DNA of 40,997 nt from an uncultured Collinsella sp. GTDB lineage: Bacteria; Actinomycetota; Coriobacteriia; Coriobacteriales; Coriobacteriaceae. The DNA is taken from contig UQZI01000009.1 of assembly GCA_900545555.1 (NCBI GenBank), positions 1 through 40,997 of the forward strand. The letters run 5' to 3'. The notes below the pieces were generated by a model. It saw only the letters and a program-made list of their open reading frames with translations. It was not told where the DNA came from and ran no database searches. Shown piece after piece: positions 1-7,885 of the stretch. Position numbers and translations under genes: made by a program. Numbering within the stretch: the first letter of the stretch is position 1; every line of letters starts with the position of its first letter.

Positions 1-19
1 AACCGAGGGGAGGGCGCAC

Positions 20-454
20 ATGGGAATGACTGGTGCATACGAGCGCAATCTCGATGCAAAAGGTCGTCTGTCCCTGCCTGCACCCCTTCGCGAGGAGCTT
101 GGAGAGCACGTTCGCGTGTTCAAAGCCCTGGATGTCGATGCTCTGTACGTGTTCTCTGCCGAGGCCTTCGATAAGTGGGTCGAAGGACTCTTCGCGGGTC
201 GTGAGGGCCACGAGGGTTTTAACCCGCGTGACATTAATGACCAGAAGCTCATGAGGGCGATCAACAAGCGCACCACGTCGATGGACGTGGACAGCGCCGG
301 TCGTATCGGTCTTTCCGAGTCTCTCCGCAAGCAGGCGAACCTCGACCGCGAGGTCACGGTTGTGGGCAACTACGACCACCTTGAGGTTTGGGATCGCGCC
401 GCGGCCGATGAGGACGATGACGATGAGGCCCTGCTGGACCTCTTCTTCTCGTAA
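20..454 (+). CDS. mraZ: Transcriptional regulator MraZ
   Basis: MraZ is a ring-forming DNA-binding protein of the AbrB-like (SpoVT) fold that usually controls the dcw operon it heads. The 144-residue length is normal for the family. Both repeats carry the family DxxGR motif: DAKGR near residues 13-17 and DSAGR near residues 91-95, each followed by a short hydrophobic and LR segment. The ATG at 20 follows a GAGGGGAGGG ribosome site. The tail is unusually acidic (DEDDDDE, about residues 130-136) and ends in LLDLFFS. rsmH follows after 20 bases, the standard order. The operon promoter and the MraZ binding repeats would lie left of the window. Confidence 0.96.
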   Translation: MGMTGAYERNLDAKGRLSLPAPLREELGEHVRVFKALDVDALYVFSAEAFDKWVEGLFAGREGHEGFNPRDINDQKLMRAINKRTTSMDVDSAGRIGLSESLRKQANLDREVTVVGNYDHLEVWDRAAADEDDDDEALLDLFFS

Positions 455-474
455 GGGCAAGGCACGGGTAACGG

Positions 475-1440
475 ATGGAGCGTGGGATCTTGACACAAGA
501 ATATCGGCATGAACCTGTCATGCTCGGCGAAGTGCTTGAGTCGCTGCGGCTAAAGAGCGGCTCCGTTGTCTGCGATTGCACCCTTGGCGGTGCCGGCCAT
601 TCGGTAAAGATGGCCGCGCAGGTGGGGGAGACGGGTCTTTTGCTCGGCGTCGATCAGGACGACATGGCCCTCGAGGCCGCTGGCGCCCGTCTGGACCGCG
701 AGGTTCCCGGCGTTCCGCACCAGCTGCTGAAGGGCAACTTCGGCGACTTGGACGAGCTGCTTTGCTCGGCCGAGGTGCCCGGGGTCGATGGCTTCCTGTT
801 CGATTTGGGCGTTTCGTCGCCGCAACTCGATATCCCTGGCAGGGGCTTTTCGTATAACGAGGACGCCCCATTGGACATGCGGATGGATCCGGGTAATAAC
901 ACCTTAAACGCAGCTGAGGTCATCAACACCTATAACGAACACGACCTCGCCCGGATTCTACGCGTCTACGGCGAAGAGAAGTTCGCCTCGCAGATCGCGC
1001 GCGAGATCGTGCGCCGCCGCGAGCAAGAACCGATCGAAACCACCGGCCAATTTGTCGAGATCATCAAGGCGGGTATCCCGGCTGCCGCTCGTCGGCATGG
1101 CGGACACCCGGCCAAGAAAAGTTTCCAGGCCATTCGCATCGAGGTCAATCACGAGCTCGATGTGCTCGAACGAGGGCTTGATGCCGCCACCAGGTGGCTC
1201 AACCCGGGCGGACGTATCTGCGTCATCTCGTATCACTCGCTCGAGGACCGTATCGTAAAGAACCACTTTAAGGAGATGAGCCAGGGGTGCACGTGTCCGC
1301 CGGAGATTCCGGTGTGCGTGTGCGGCAACGTGCCGATACTCAAGGTCATCACCCGCAAACCCTTGGTTGCCCAGCCTGATGAGGTTGAGCGCAACCCTCG
1401 GGCGAGATCAGCCAAAATCCGCGTGGCGCAGCGTCTGTAG
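475..1440 (+). CDS. rsmH: 16S rRNA (cytosine1402-N4)-methyltransferase RsmH
   Basis: RsmH (MraW) transfers a methyl group from S-adenosylmethionine to N4 of C1402 in the 16S rRNA decoding centre. The 321-residue protein shows the SAM pocket GGAGHS near residues 38-43, GVDQDD near 59-64, DLGVSSPQLD near 111-120, and the family block GFSYNEDAPLDMRMD just after it. The C-terminal part has VISYHSLEDR and a small cysteine cluster (CTCPPEIPVCVC), seen in many RsmH proteins. ATG 475 is used here; TTG 490 is an alternative that would remove five residues. It is the second dcw gene, between mraZ and the ftsL-like gene. It acts in the cytoplasm on ribosomes and has no direct wall role. Confidence 0.96.
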   Translation: MERGILTQEYRHEPVMLGEVLESLRLKSGSVVCDCTLGGAGHSVKMAAQVGETGLLLGVDQDDMALEAAGARLDREVPGVPHQLLKGNFGDLDELLCSAEVPGVDGFLFDLGVSSPQLDIPGRGFSYNEDAPLDMRMDPGNNTLNAAEVINTYNEHDLARILRVYGEEKFASQIAREIVRRREQEPIETTGQFVEIIKAGIPAAARRHGGHPAKKSFQAIRIEVNHELDVLERGLDAATRWLNPGGRICVISYHSLEDRIVKNHFKEMSQGCTCPPEIPVCVCGNVPILKVITRKPLVAQPDEVERNPRARSAKIRVAQRL

Positions 1441-1530
1441 GCACGACCGCGCGATATTGGACCTCCCGCTCGCACCATAAACGAAGCTTAAACACACTAC
1501 CAACGTACTCGGGATGGGAGGCGGCATATC

Positions 1531-2001
1531 ATGGGCTACAACACTTCAAGCGCAGCACTCGCCTATGATATGAACGCCATGCCCGCCTATCGTGAGACGC
1601 CGCAGGCCCCCGTTGCTCCCCGTGAGCAGCGCACGCCGCGCTTTGATGTCTACACGGGCGCGGGCCGTCAGGCAAACCAGGCGGTAAGCCCGGTTTTCAT
1701 GAGCGTTCTTAAAACGTTTTGCATCATTGCGGCCATCTTCATGACGATCGGCGTCGCCCGCGTGGCGCTCGCCGGCGTTACGGCCCAGGTGCTCAACAGC
1801 AACGCCGAGCTTACCAACACGCTCGAAAAGGCGACCGATGAGAGCTCCGACCTGGAGGTCATGCATTCGGTCTATGGCGCCGACACGCGTATTCGCGACC
1901 TTGCGGGCGCTTATGGCATGGTGGAGCCCAGCGAGAGCGTTACACTTGACTTTTCGCAGGATGCAGCCGCGGGCGCCAACGCGACCGCGACCGCTCAGTA
2001 G
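1531..2001 (+). CDS. ftsL: FtsL/DivIC-like septal membrane protein
   Basis: This 156-residue protein fills the ftsL slot between rsmH and ftsI. The sequence shows a proline-rich cytoplasmic N-terminus of about 55 residues, one membrane helix near residues 60-85, then an extracytoplasmic segment with alternating hydrophobic residues (VLNSNAELTNTLEKATDES) that could form the short coiled coil typical of FtsL. The end is Ala/Thr-rich. FtsL proteins bind FtsQ/DivIB and FtsB/DivIC and help activate FtsW-FtsI septal peptidoglycan synthesis. Sequence conservation in the family is low, so the call rests on position, topology and size. The start at 1531 has a GGGAGGCGGC site just upstream. A 90-base gap precedes it, and ftsI follows after 17 bases. 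Confidence 0.8.
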   Translation: MGYNTSSAALAYDMNAMPAYRETPQAPVAPREQRTPRFDVYTGAGRQANQAVSPVFMSVLKTFCIIAAIFMTIGVARVALAGVTAQVLNSNAELTNTLEKATDESSDLEVMHSVYGADTRIRDLAGAYGMVEPSESVTLDFSQDAAAGANATATAQ

Positions 2002-2018
2002 CAAGACGGTAGCTGAGT

Positions 2019-3884
2019 ATGACAAATGACTATCGCCGCGGTTCCGATGGGGGCCGCGGTTCTGGACGTCCCTCGTCGCGGGGACGTTCTGGTTATCAAG
2101 GAACGGGTCGGCAATCTTACAACGCCGGGCAGTCCCGTGGCAACGACCCGGCGTCGCGACTTCGCGGCTCGGGCGGCCCTCAAGTGCATAACACCAGGTC
2201 GCGCAAGAGTTCGTCGACCGAATGGCTCACGGGCACGCCTCTGCCTCGCCGCAAAGCCGTCATGGGCTTCATTGGGCTTGGCTTGGGCTTGGGCGTCTTT
2301 CGCCTTGCCGACTATCAAATTGTCGAAGCCGATAAACTGCGCGAGCGTGCCGATGCGCGCCGCCTGCTTGCGCAGACCCTCTATGCCAAACGTGGCACCA
2401 TCTACGACCGCAACGGTAACGTGCTGGCGTCGTCGGTCGAATGTCGCAACATCGCCGTGAACCCCCAGCTTGTCGAGGATGTTGACAAGACGGTGTCGGC
2501 GCTGGTCAAGGCAACTGGAATCGATAAAAAGACCTGCCGCAAGCTCGTTGAGTCCGATGGAACCTGGGTGTATATCAAGCGCCAGGTGGACGAAGACGAC
2601 GCTGCGGCGCTGGAGAAGAAGAACCTGCCCGGCGTGCTTTTTGAGCAGGCCATGAAGCGCGTATATCCATACGGCAATCTGGCATCGCAGGTGCTGGGTG
2701 TAGTGAATGTAGACAACGACGGCTTGACGGGTCTCGAAAAGCAATACAACAAGCTTCTGACCGGCACGAACGGTTCTCTCGTACGCGAGCGCGCGAGGGA
2801 CGGCAGCTATATCGCGGGCGGTGCCTATAAAAAGGTGGCTGCGGTCGACGGCGTTGATATCGTGACGACGCTCGACGTCAATATCCAGCGTGCGGCCGAG
2901 GATGCCCTGGCAGAGGCTGTCGAGAAGACAAAGGCCAAGAACGGCTCGGCGCTGGTCACCGATCCTACGACAGGCGAGATCTTGGCAGCCTGCTCGTATC
3001 CGACCTACGACCAGACCAATTTGGAAAACGCCAAGACCGAGGATATGAACCTGCGCCTGGTCACCGACGCCTACGAGCCCGGCTCGGTCTTTAAGACGCT
3101 CGTGGCGGGCGCCGGCTTCGACTTGGGTGTCGTGCGGTCGAGTACGTCGTTTGAGGTGCCGGCGAGCATCAAGGTGGGCGACGATACCGTCACCGATGCC
3201 GACAAGCGCGACTATGCCATGACCATGGATGTGCGCGAGATGATGCGCCGTTCGTCCAACGTAGGCTTTGTCCTGGTGGGGCGCAAGATCGGTGCCGACG
3301 ACTTTGCCGCCTATGTGGACAAGTGGGGCATCGGTCACAGCTCTGGTGTCGATTTTCCGGGCGAGAGCCTGGGCATCGTCAAGGAGCGTGACCAGTATGA
3401 CGGCGCCACGCTGGGCTCGATGAGCTTTGGACAGGCGCTGTCTGTCTCGCCGATTGAGATCGCACGTGCCGTGGGCGGCATCGCCAACGGCGGCGTGATG
3501 ATGACCCCGCACTTCTATAAGTCCAGCAAAGGCGACGAGAAGGACTGGGGCGAAGGCGAGCGTGCGATATCGGACGACGCCGCATCCCAGGTGACATCGT
3601 GCATGCAGACGGTCGTGTCGGAGGGAACGGGCGTTGGCGGCGCGGTTGACGGCTATGACGTGGCGGGTAAGACCGGTACGGCCGAACGTGCCGACGAGAA
3701 CGGCGGCTACCTCAAGGAGAATTACATGTCGTCCTTTATGGGCTTTGCACCGGCACAATCGCCCAAGGTGCTGTGCTATATCACGCTCGACGGAACGCCG
3801 AGCGGCTCAGATGCCGCTGCGGTGCCGTTCCAGTCCATTATGGCCAACGCGCTCGACGTGCTGGGTATCCCGCACACGAAGTAG
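2019..3884 (+). CDS. ftsI: Penicillin-binding protein, septal transpeptidase FtsI (class B PBP)
   Basis: FtsI cross-links new septal peptidoglycan together with the polymerase FtsW. The 621-residue protein has a Gly/Arg/Ser-rich cytoplasmic leader (about 1-78), one membrane helix (about 80-97), a PBP dimerisation domain beginning RGTIYDRNG near residue 125, and the transpeptidase domain. The three active-site motifs are intact: SVFK at 356-359 with the nucleophile S356, SSN at 412-414, and KTG at 551-553. FGQALSVSP near 470-478 is another family landmark. No PASTA repeats are visible. It lies between ftsL and murF; murE, usually next, is missing. A 587-residue open frame on the other strand is a coding shadow. 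Confidence 0.97.
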   Translation: MTNDYRRGSDGGRGSGRPSSRGRSGYQGTGRQSYNAGQSRGNDPASRLRGSGGPQVHNTRSRKSSSTEWLTGTPLPRRKAVMGFIGLGLGLGVFRLADYQIVEADKLRERADARRLLAQTLYAKRGTIYDRNGNVLASSVECRNIAVNPQLVEDVDKTVSALVKATGIDKKTCRKLVESDGTWVYIKRQVDEDDAAALEKKNLPGVLFEQAMKRVYPYGNLASQVLGVVNVDNDGLTGLEKQYNKLLTGTNGSLVRERARDGSYIAGGAYKKVAAVDGVDIVTTLDVNIQRAAEDALAEAVEKTKAKNGSALVTDPTTGEILAACSYPTYDQTNLENAKTEDMNLRLVTDAYEPGSVFKTLVAGAGFDLGVVRSSTSFEVPASIKVGDDTVTDADKRDYAMTMDVREMMRRSSNVGFVLVGRKIGADDFAAYVDKWGIGHSSGVDFPGESLGIVKERDQYDGATLGSMSFGQALSVSPIEIARAVGGIANGGVMMTPHFYKSSKGDEKDWGEGERAISDDAASQVTSCMQTVVSEGTGVGGAVDGYDVAGKTGTAERADENGGYLKENYMSSFMGFAPAQSPKVLCYITLDGTPSGSDAAAVPFQSIMANALDVLGIPHTK

Positions 3885-4012
3885 GGGGTTACAATCTTTG
3901 GGGCGTGGTTTGTTGTCCCATATGAGGGGTGTTCACATGCCCTGCACCACGCATGCGCGGCACTGGGATACAATACGCCGATAGCATTATTTAGGTTTAC
4001 AGGGGAGCTGCA
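3885..4012 (+). promoter_or_regulatory. ftsI-murF gap at the usual murE position, possible promoter
   Basis: This 128-base stretch is the largest gap in the first part of the dcw cluster, at the place where murE normally sits. A TACAAT hexamer at 3969-3974 would serve as a -10 box about 40 bases before murF, but no convincing -35 box lies 16-18 bases upstream. A second TACAAT lies at 3887-3892. No remnant of a murE reading frame was recognised. The promoter call is an inference from the -10-like boxes alone. Confidence 0.3.
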
Positions 4013-5437
4013 ATGATAGAGATCGCCGTCAACAACCTCGCGGCCGCAACAGGGGCCCGAACCGTGACGGGAGAAGTCGATCGGGTATGCCGCGGGTGCG
4101 TTATCGACTCGCGCCAGGTCGAGGAAGGGACGATTTTCGTCGCCTTTCCCGGTGAAAACGTCGACGGCAATGATTTTGCTTCCCGTGCCGTCCAGTCGGG
4201 TGCCGGCGCCGTCGTGATGACGCGTGAGCCCGAGGCCGAGCTGGTCTCGCTGGCGCAGGACAAGGGCTGTGCCATCTTGCTGACCGATGATCCCGAGGAG
4301 TTTCTGCTGCGTTTGGCGCATGCGTATCGCCTGGAGCTTGGCTGCCTGGTCGTTGGCATTACCGGTTCCATCGGCAAGACGACGACCAAGGACGTGCTCG
4401 CCGCTGTGCTCGCCAAGCGCTATCGTGTCTGGGCAACCAAGGGCAATTTCAATAACCTGATCGGCATGCCGCTCACGGTGCTTTCCGCTCCGGCCGATAC
4501 CGAGGTCCTGGTGCTCGAGATGGGCATGAACCATTTCCACGAGATCGAGCGCCTGTCTCTGTCTGCCAATCCCAACCTTGCCATCGTGAGCAAAATCGGC
4601 ACCTCTCATATCGGCATTTTGGGCAGCCGCGAGAACATCGCCCGCGCTAAGGCCGAGATTGTCCAGGGCATGTGCGCCGCCGGCGACTATTTGCCGCTGC
4701 TGGTTTTGGGCGGCGAGGACGACTTTACGCCGTTCATTCGCGATACGTTCGCCCAGCCTGCTGGTATCGACGTTATGCTGGCCGGCGTCTCGGACGATGA
4801 TGAGGTCCGTGCCCGCGACATTCGCGTTGATGACGAGGGCCGTCCGGTCTTTTCGCTCGATTTTGGCCAGTGCGAGACGATCGATACCATGCTTGCCATC
4901 CCCGGCGTGCAGTCCGTTCCTAATGCCGTCAAGGCTGCCGCGGTTGCCTATCGCCTGGGCGTGACGCCCGAGCAGATCGATGCTGCCTTTAGGGGCCTTA
5001 CGATCACCGGCCACCGCCAGGAGATCAAGCGCGCCAAGAGCGGTGCCCGCGTCATCGACGATTCCTATAACGCCAGCGCCGAATCGATGGCAGCCGGCCT
5101 CGATCTGCTGTGCTCGCTTTCATGCACGGGGTCTCGCATGGCGATCCTGGGCGAGATGGGCGAGATGGGCGATGAGGCTCCTCGCATGCATGAGCTCGTG
5201 GGCGCCTATGCCGCCGCCAAGAAGCTCGACATGCTGGCGTGCGTGGGTGGTGAGCTGGCCCAGCTTATGGCCGATGCCGCGCGCATGATGGGCATGGACG
5301 AGGACCGCATCCAGGTGTTCTCCGATTATCAGCAGGTGCTCGACCGCATGGGCGGCGCGCTTGAAAAACATGATGTTGTACTGGTCAAGGGTTCCCGCTT
5401 TGTTGAGCTCGACCGCTTTGTGGAAGGTGTGTGCTAG
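4013..5437 (+). CDS. murF: UDP-N-acetylmuramoyl-tripeptide--D-alanyl-D-alanine ligase MurF
   Basis: MurF uses ATP to add D-Ala-D-Ala to UDP-MurNAc-tripeptide, the last cytoplasmic step before lipid I. The 474-residue length is typical. The ATP-binding loop reads GITGSIGKTTTKD at 115-127; isoleucine replaces the asparagine usual in GSNGKTT. The N-terminal domain has IDSRQVEEGTIFVAFPGE (31-48), the substrate block has DDSYNASAESM, and EMGEMGDEAPRMHE follows. These separate it from MurE, MurD and MurC. The gene starts at ATG 4013 after AGGGGAG and ends three bases before mraY, so the two are probably co-translated. Because murE is absent here, the substrate must be supplied by a MurE encoded elsewhere. 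Confidence 0.95.
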   Translation: MIEIAVNNLAAATGARTVTGEVDRVCRGCVIDSRQVEEGTIFVAFPGENVDGNDFASRAVQSGAGAVVMTREPEAELVSLAQDKGCAILLTDDPEEFLLRLAHAYRLELGCLVVGITGSIGKTTTKDVLAAVLAKRYRVWATKGNFNNLIGMPLTVLSAPADTEVLVLEMGMNHFHEIERLSLSANPNLAIVSKIGTSHIGILGSRENIARAKAEIVQGMCAAGDYLPLLVLGGEDDFTPFIRDTFAQPAGIDVMLAGVSDDDEVRARDIRVDDEGRPVFSLDFGQCETIDTMLAIPGVQSVPNAVKAAAVAYRLGVTPEQIDAAFRGLTITGHRQEIKRAKSGARVIDDSYNASAESMAAGLDLLCSLSCTGSRMAILGEMGEMGDEAPRMHELVGAYAAAKKLDMLACVGGELAQLMADAARMMGMDEDRIQVFSDYQQVLDRMGGALEKHDVVLVKGSRFVELDRFVEGVC

Positions 5438-5440
5438 CCC

Positions 5441-6460
5441 ATGTTCGGCAATCCCTCGTATCCAACGTATCAGGCTTTTTTGGGGCTTGGCATCGCCGCA
5501 GCCATTGCGCTGCTGCTCATGCCGTGGTGGATTAAGCTGCTCAAGGTCGAGGGTATCGGCCAGCAGGTTCGTGCCGACGGCCCCAAGCGTCATTTGGTTA
5601 AGCAGGGAACGCCCACCATGGGTGGTGTTGTCATCCTCGTCGCGATCTCGCTGACCTGCCTGCTGATGGGCAAGCTCACCACCGAGCTCGTACTCGTACT
5701 GCTCGCCACGCTGGCGACCGGTGTGCTGGGCCTGATCGACGACCTGACCTCCGTTACGCATGGGCGCTCGCTCGGTCTGACGCCTCATGCCAAGATGATC
5801 GGCCTAACCATTATCTGTGTCACCTTTACGGTACTTGCCGTCAACTGGTGCGGCGTCGCCCCCGAGATTCGTTTTCCCGGTGGGTTGACGATCGACCTTG
5901 GCGTGCTTTCGACCACCATCTGCGGCTATTCGTTCCCGTGGCTCTATATTGTCTTTTGCTGGCTGATGATTGCCGGTCTTTCTAATGCCGTGAACCTGAC
6001 CGATGGCCTTGACGGTCTTGCTGGTGGCACCTCCATGATCGCCATGCTCGCCATGGCTGCCATGGCGTTTTTGCACGGAGACGTGAACCTGTCCATCTTC
6101 TGCACCGCGTGTGCCGGTGCCTGCTTGGGCTTTCTGTGGTTCAACTGCTATCCGGCGAGCATCTTTATGGGCGATACCGGCTCGCTTGCCCTGGGCGCCG
6201 CGTTTGCCTGCACGTCCATCATGACCAACACCGAGGTCGTCTCTCTCATCATCGGCGGTCTGTTTATCGTCGAGACTCTGTCGGTCATGATCCAGGTCGT
6301 CTACTTCCACTTTACGCACAAGCGCGTCTTCCTTATGGCGCCCATCCATCATCATTTCGAAAAGAAGGGTTGGGCCGAGACCAAGGTCGTCATCCGTTTT
6401 TGGATTATCGCTGCGGCCTTTGGTGCCGTTGGCCTTGCTTTGTTCTTCCAGTTGGGATAG
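5441..6460 (+). CDS. mraY: Phospho-N-acetylmuramoyl-pentapeptide-transferase MraY
   Basis: MraY transfers phospho-MurNAc-pentapeptide from UDP to undecaprenyl phosphate in the membrane, forming lipid I. The 339-residue protein is strongly hydrophobic with about ten membrane helices. Catalytic landmarks are present: the aspartate pair at 100-101 (LIDDLTS), NLTDGLDGLAGG at 185-196, FMGDTGS at 242-248 and the histidine loop APIHHHFEKKGW near 300-311. The PTMGG motif at 58-62 is another family block. The start at 5441 is three bases after the murF stop, and murD follows after nine bases. A long opposite-strand frame from 5804 to 7555 is a shadow of this gene and murD. Confidence 0.97.
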   Translation: MFGNPSYPTYQAFLGLGIAAAIALLLMPWWIKLLKVEGIGQQVRADGPKRHLVKQGTPTMGGVVILVAISLTCLLMGKLTTELVLVLLATLATGVLGLIDDLTSVTHGRSLGLTPHAKMIGLTIICVTFTVLAVNWCGVAPEIRFPGGLTIDLGVLSTTICGYSFPWLYIVFCWLMIAGLSNAVNLTDGLDGLAGGTSMIAMLAMAAMAFLHGDVNLSIFCTACAGACLGFLWFNCYPASIFMGDTGSLALGAAFACTSIMTNTEVVSLIIGGLFIVETLSVMIQVVYFHFTHKRVFLMAPIHHHFEKKGWAETKVVIRFWIIAAAFGAVGLALFFQLG

Positions 6461-6469
6461 TGGTCTTTC

Positions 6470-7876
6470 ATGCCTCTTGCTGATGTCTTTAGCCTGCTCG
6501 TTTTGGGTCAGGGCAAATCCGGTCTCGATGTCGCCCGCTGGGCGCTGGCACATCCCGAGCGCGTAAGTGCCGTTACCGTGTATGGCGGCGGCACCTCTGA
6601 GCCCAATGATGCCACGCGAGCGCTCGAGGCTGCTGGTGCGTCGTTTGTCTATGGCACCGAACAGGTCGAGGGTGCCTATGACGTATGCGTGACGTGCCCG
6701 GGCATCTCGGAGTTCTCGGGCTTCTTTAAGGCCGGGCGCGAGCATGCCGCCCAGATTATGGGTGAGCCCGAGTTTGCCTATCGCCTGTCGCCCGATAACT
6801 GGATTGCCATCACGGGCACCAACGGCAAGACGACCACCACGTCGCTGACTGATTATCTGCTCAAGGCTGCCGGCGAGGCCAGCGTAGCTGTCGGCAACAT
6901 CGGCGAGCCGCCGGTCAACGAGATTGACGGGCGAGCCCGCAACGAGTGGTTTGTGGCTGAGCTCTCGAGCTATCAGATTGCTACGACCACCGAGCTCCAC
7001 CCCCGCGTGGCGGTGCTGCTCAACATCACTCCCGACCACTTGGGCTGGCATAAGAGCCATAAGAACTACGCGCTTGCCAAGGTCAAACTGTTTGACAATA
7101 TGGTCGATGACGATCTGGCGGTTGTCGACGTCGAAGACGCCGGCATTCACGAGTTCGATGAGTACATCTACACGCCGGGTCGTCGCATCTGCAGGGTCGC
7201 TTTTGACGAGCCCGAGGGCGAGGATGCCGCCTTTGTGCGCGACGGCAAGATGGTCGTGCGCCTGAAGGGCGTCGAGACCCCGCTCATCGCTGCATCCGAG
7301 CTCAAGATCTCGGGCCATCACAATGTTATCAATGCCCTGTGCGCTGCCACGGCTGCCCTGGCAGTCGGTGCCGATGTCGATGGCGTCTGCCGCGGTCTGG
7401 CCTCGTTCCAGCCGCTCGAGCACCGCGTGGAGCCGTGTGGCGAGATTGACGGCGTGCGCTACGTCAACGATTCCAAGGCGACCAACACCGATGCGGTCGA
7501 GAAGGCGCTGACGGCATTTCCCGATGACAACGTGATCTTGCTGCTCGGCGGCCACGATAAGGGCACGCCGCTCACGGACTTCGCGCGCGTCGTTATGGAT
7601 AACGTGCGCTCGGTCGTCTGCTTTGGCGATGCACGCGAGCGCTTCACCGCCGCTATGGACGAGGCCGATGTCGATGGCGATGTGGATATCGCCCAGGCGG
7701 ATGACCTACGCGACGCCGTGGACGTCGCCCGTTCGCTGTCGAGCCGTGGCGACGTGATCTTACTTTCTCCTGCCTGCTCTTCGTTCGATGAGTTCTCGGG
7801 CTATGAGGAGCGCGGCCGCGTGTTTAAGGGCTATGTGGCGCAGCTTGCCGCTGCGGCGAAATCGCAAATGGAATAG
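6470..7876 (+). CDS. murD: UDP-N-acetylmuramoylalanine--D-glutamate ligase MurD
   Basis: MurD adds D-glutamate to UDP-MurNAc-L-alanine using ATP in the cytoplasm. The 468-residue protein has the N-terminal Rossmann-like LVLGQGKSGLDVAR near 10-23, the ATP loop ITGTNGKTTTT at 114-124, LNITPDHLGWH near 184-194, and SGHHNVINALCA followed by EHRVE and VNDSKATNTDAV in the C-terminal half. All are Mur ligase landmarks in the MurD arrangement, and LLLGGHDKGTPL near 356-367 is MurD-specific. It sits between mraY and ftsW, the canonical order. Its stop codon lies nine bases before the proposed ftsW start, and the ftsW ribosome site overlaps its end. Confidence 0.96.
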   Translation: MPLADVFSLLVLGQGKSGLDVARWALAHPERVSAVTVYGGGTSEPNDATRALEAAGASFVYGTEQVEGAYDVCVTCPGISEFSGFFKAGREHAAQIMGEPEFAYRLSPDNWIAITGTNGKTTTTSLTDYLLKAAGEASVAVGNIGEPPVNEIDGRARNEWFVAELSSYQIATTTELHPRVAVLLNITPDHLGWHKSHKNYALAKVKLFDNMVDDDLAVVDVEDAGIHEFDEYIYTPGRRICRVAFDEPEGEDAAFVRDGKMVVRLKGVETPLIAASELKISGHHNVINALCAATAALAVGADVDGVCRGLASFQPLEHRVEPCGEIDGVRYVNDSKATNTDAVEKALTAFPDDNVILLLGGHDKGTPLTDFARVVMDNVRSVVCFGDARERFTAAMDEADVDGDVDIAQADDLRDAVDVARSLSSRGDVILLSPACSSFDEFSGYEERGRVFKGYVAQLAAAAKSQME

Positions 7877-7885
7877 GGGTTGCCG

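Noticed and set aside
1995..3758. 587-residue antisense frame over ftsI
   Set aside because: Shadow of a high-GC gene; ftsI carries all transpeptidase motifs.
5804..7555. 583-residue antisense frame over mraY and murD
   Set aside because: It spans two well-defined genes on the + strand and shows no recognisable motif.
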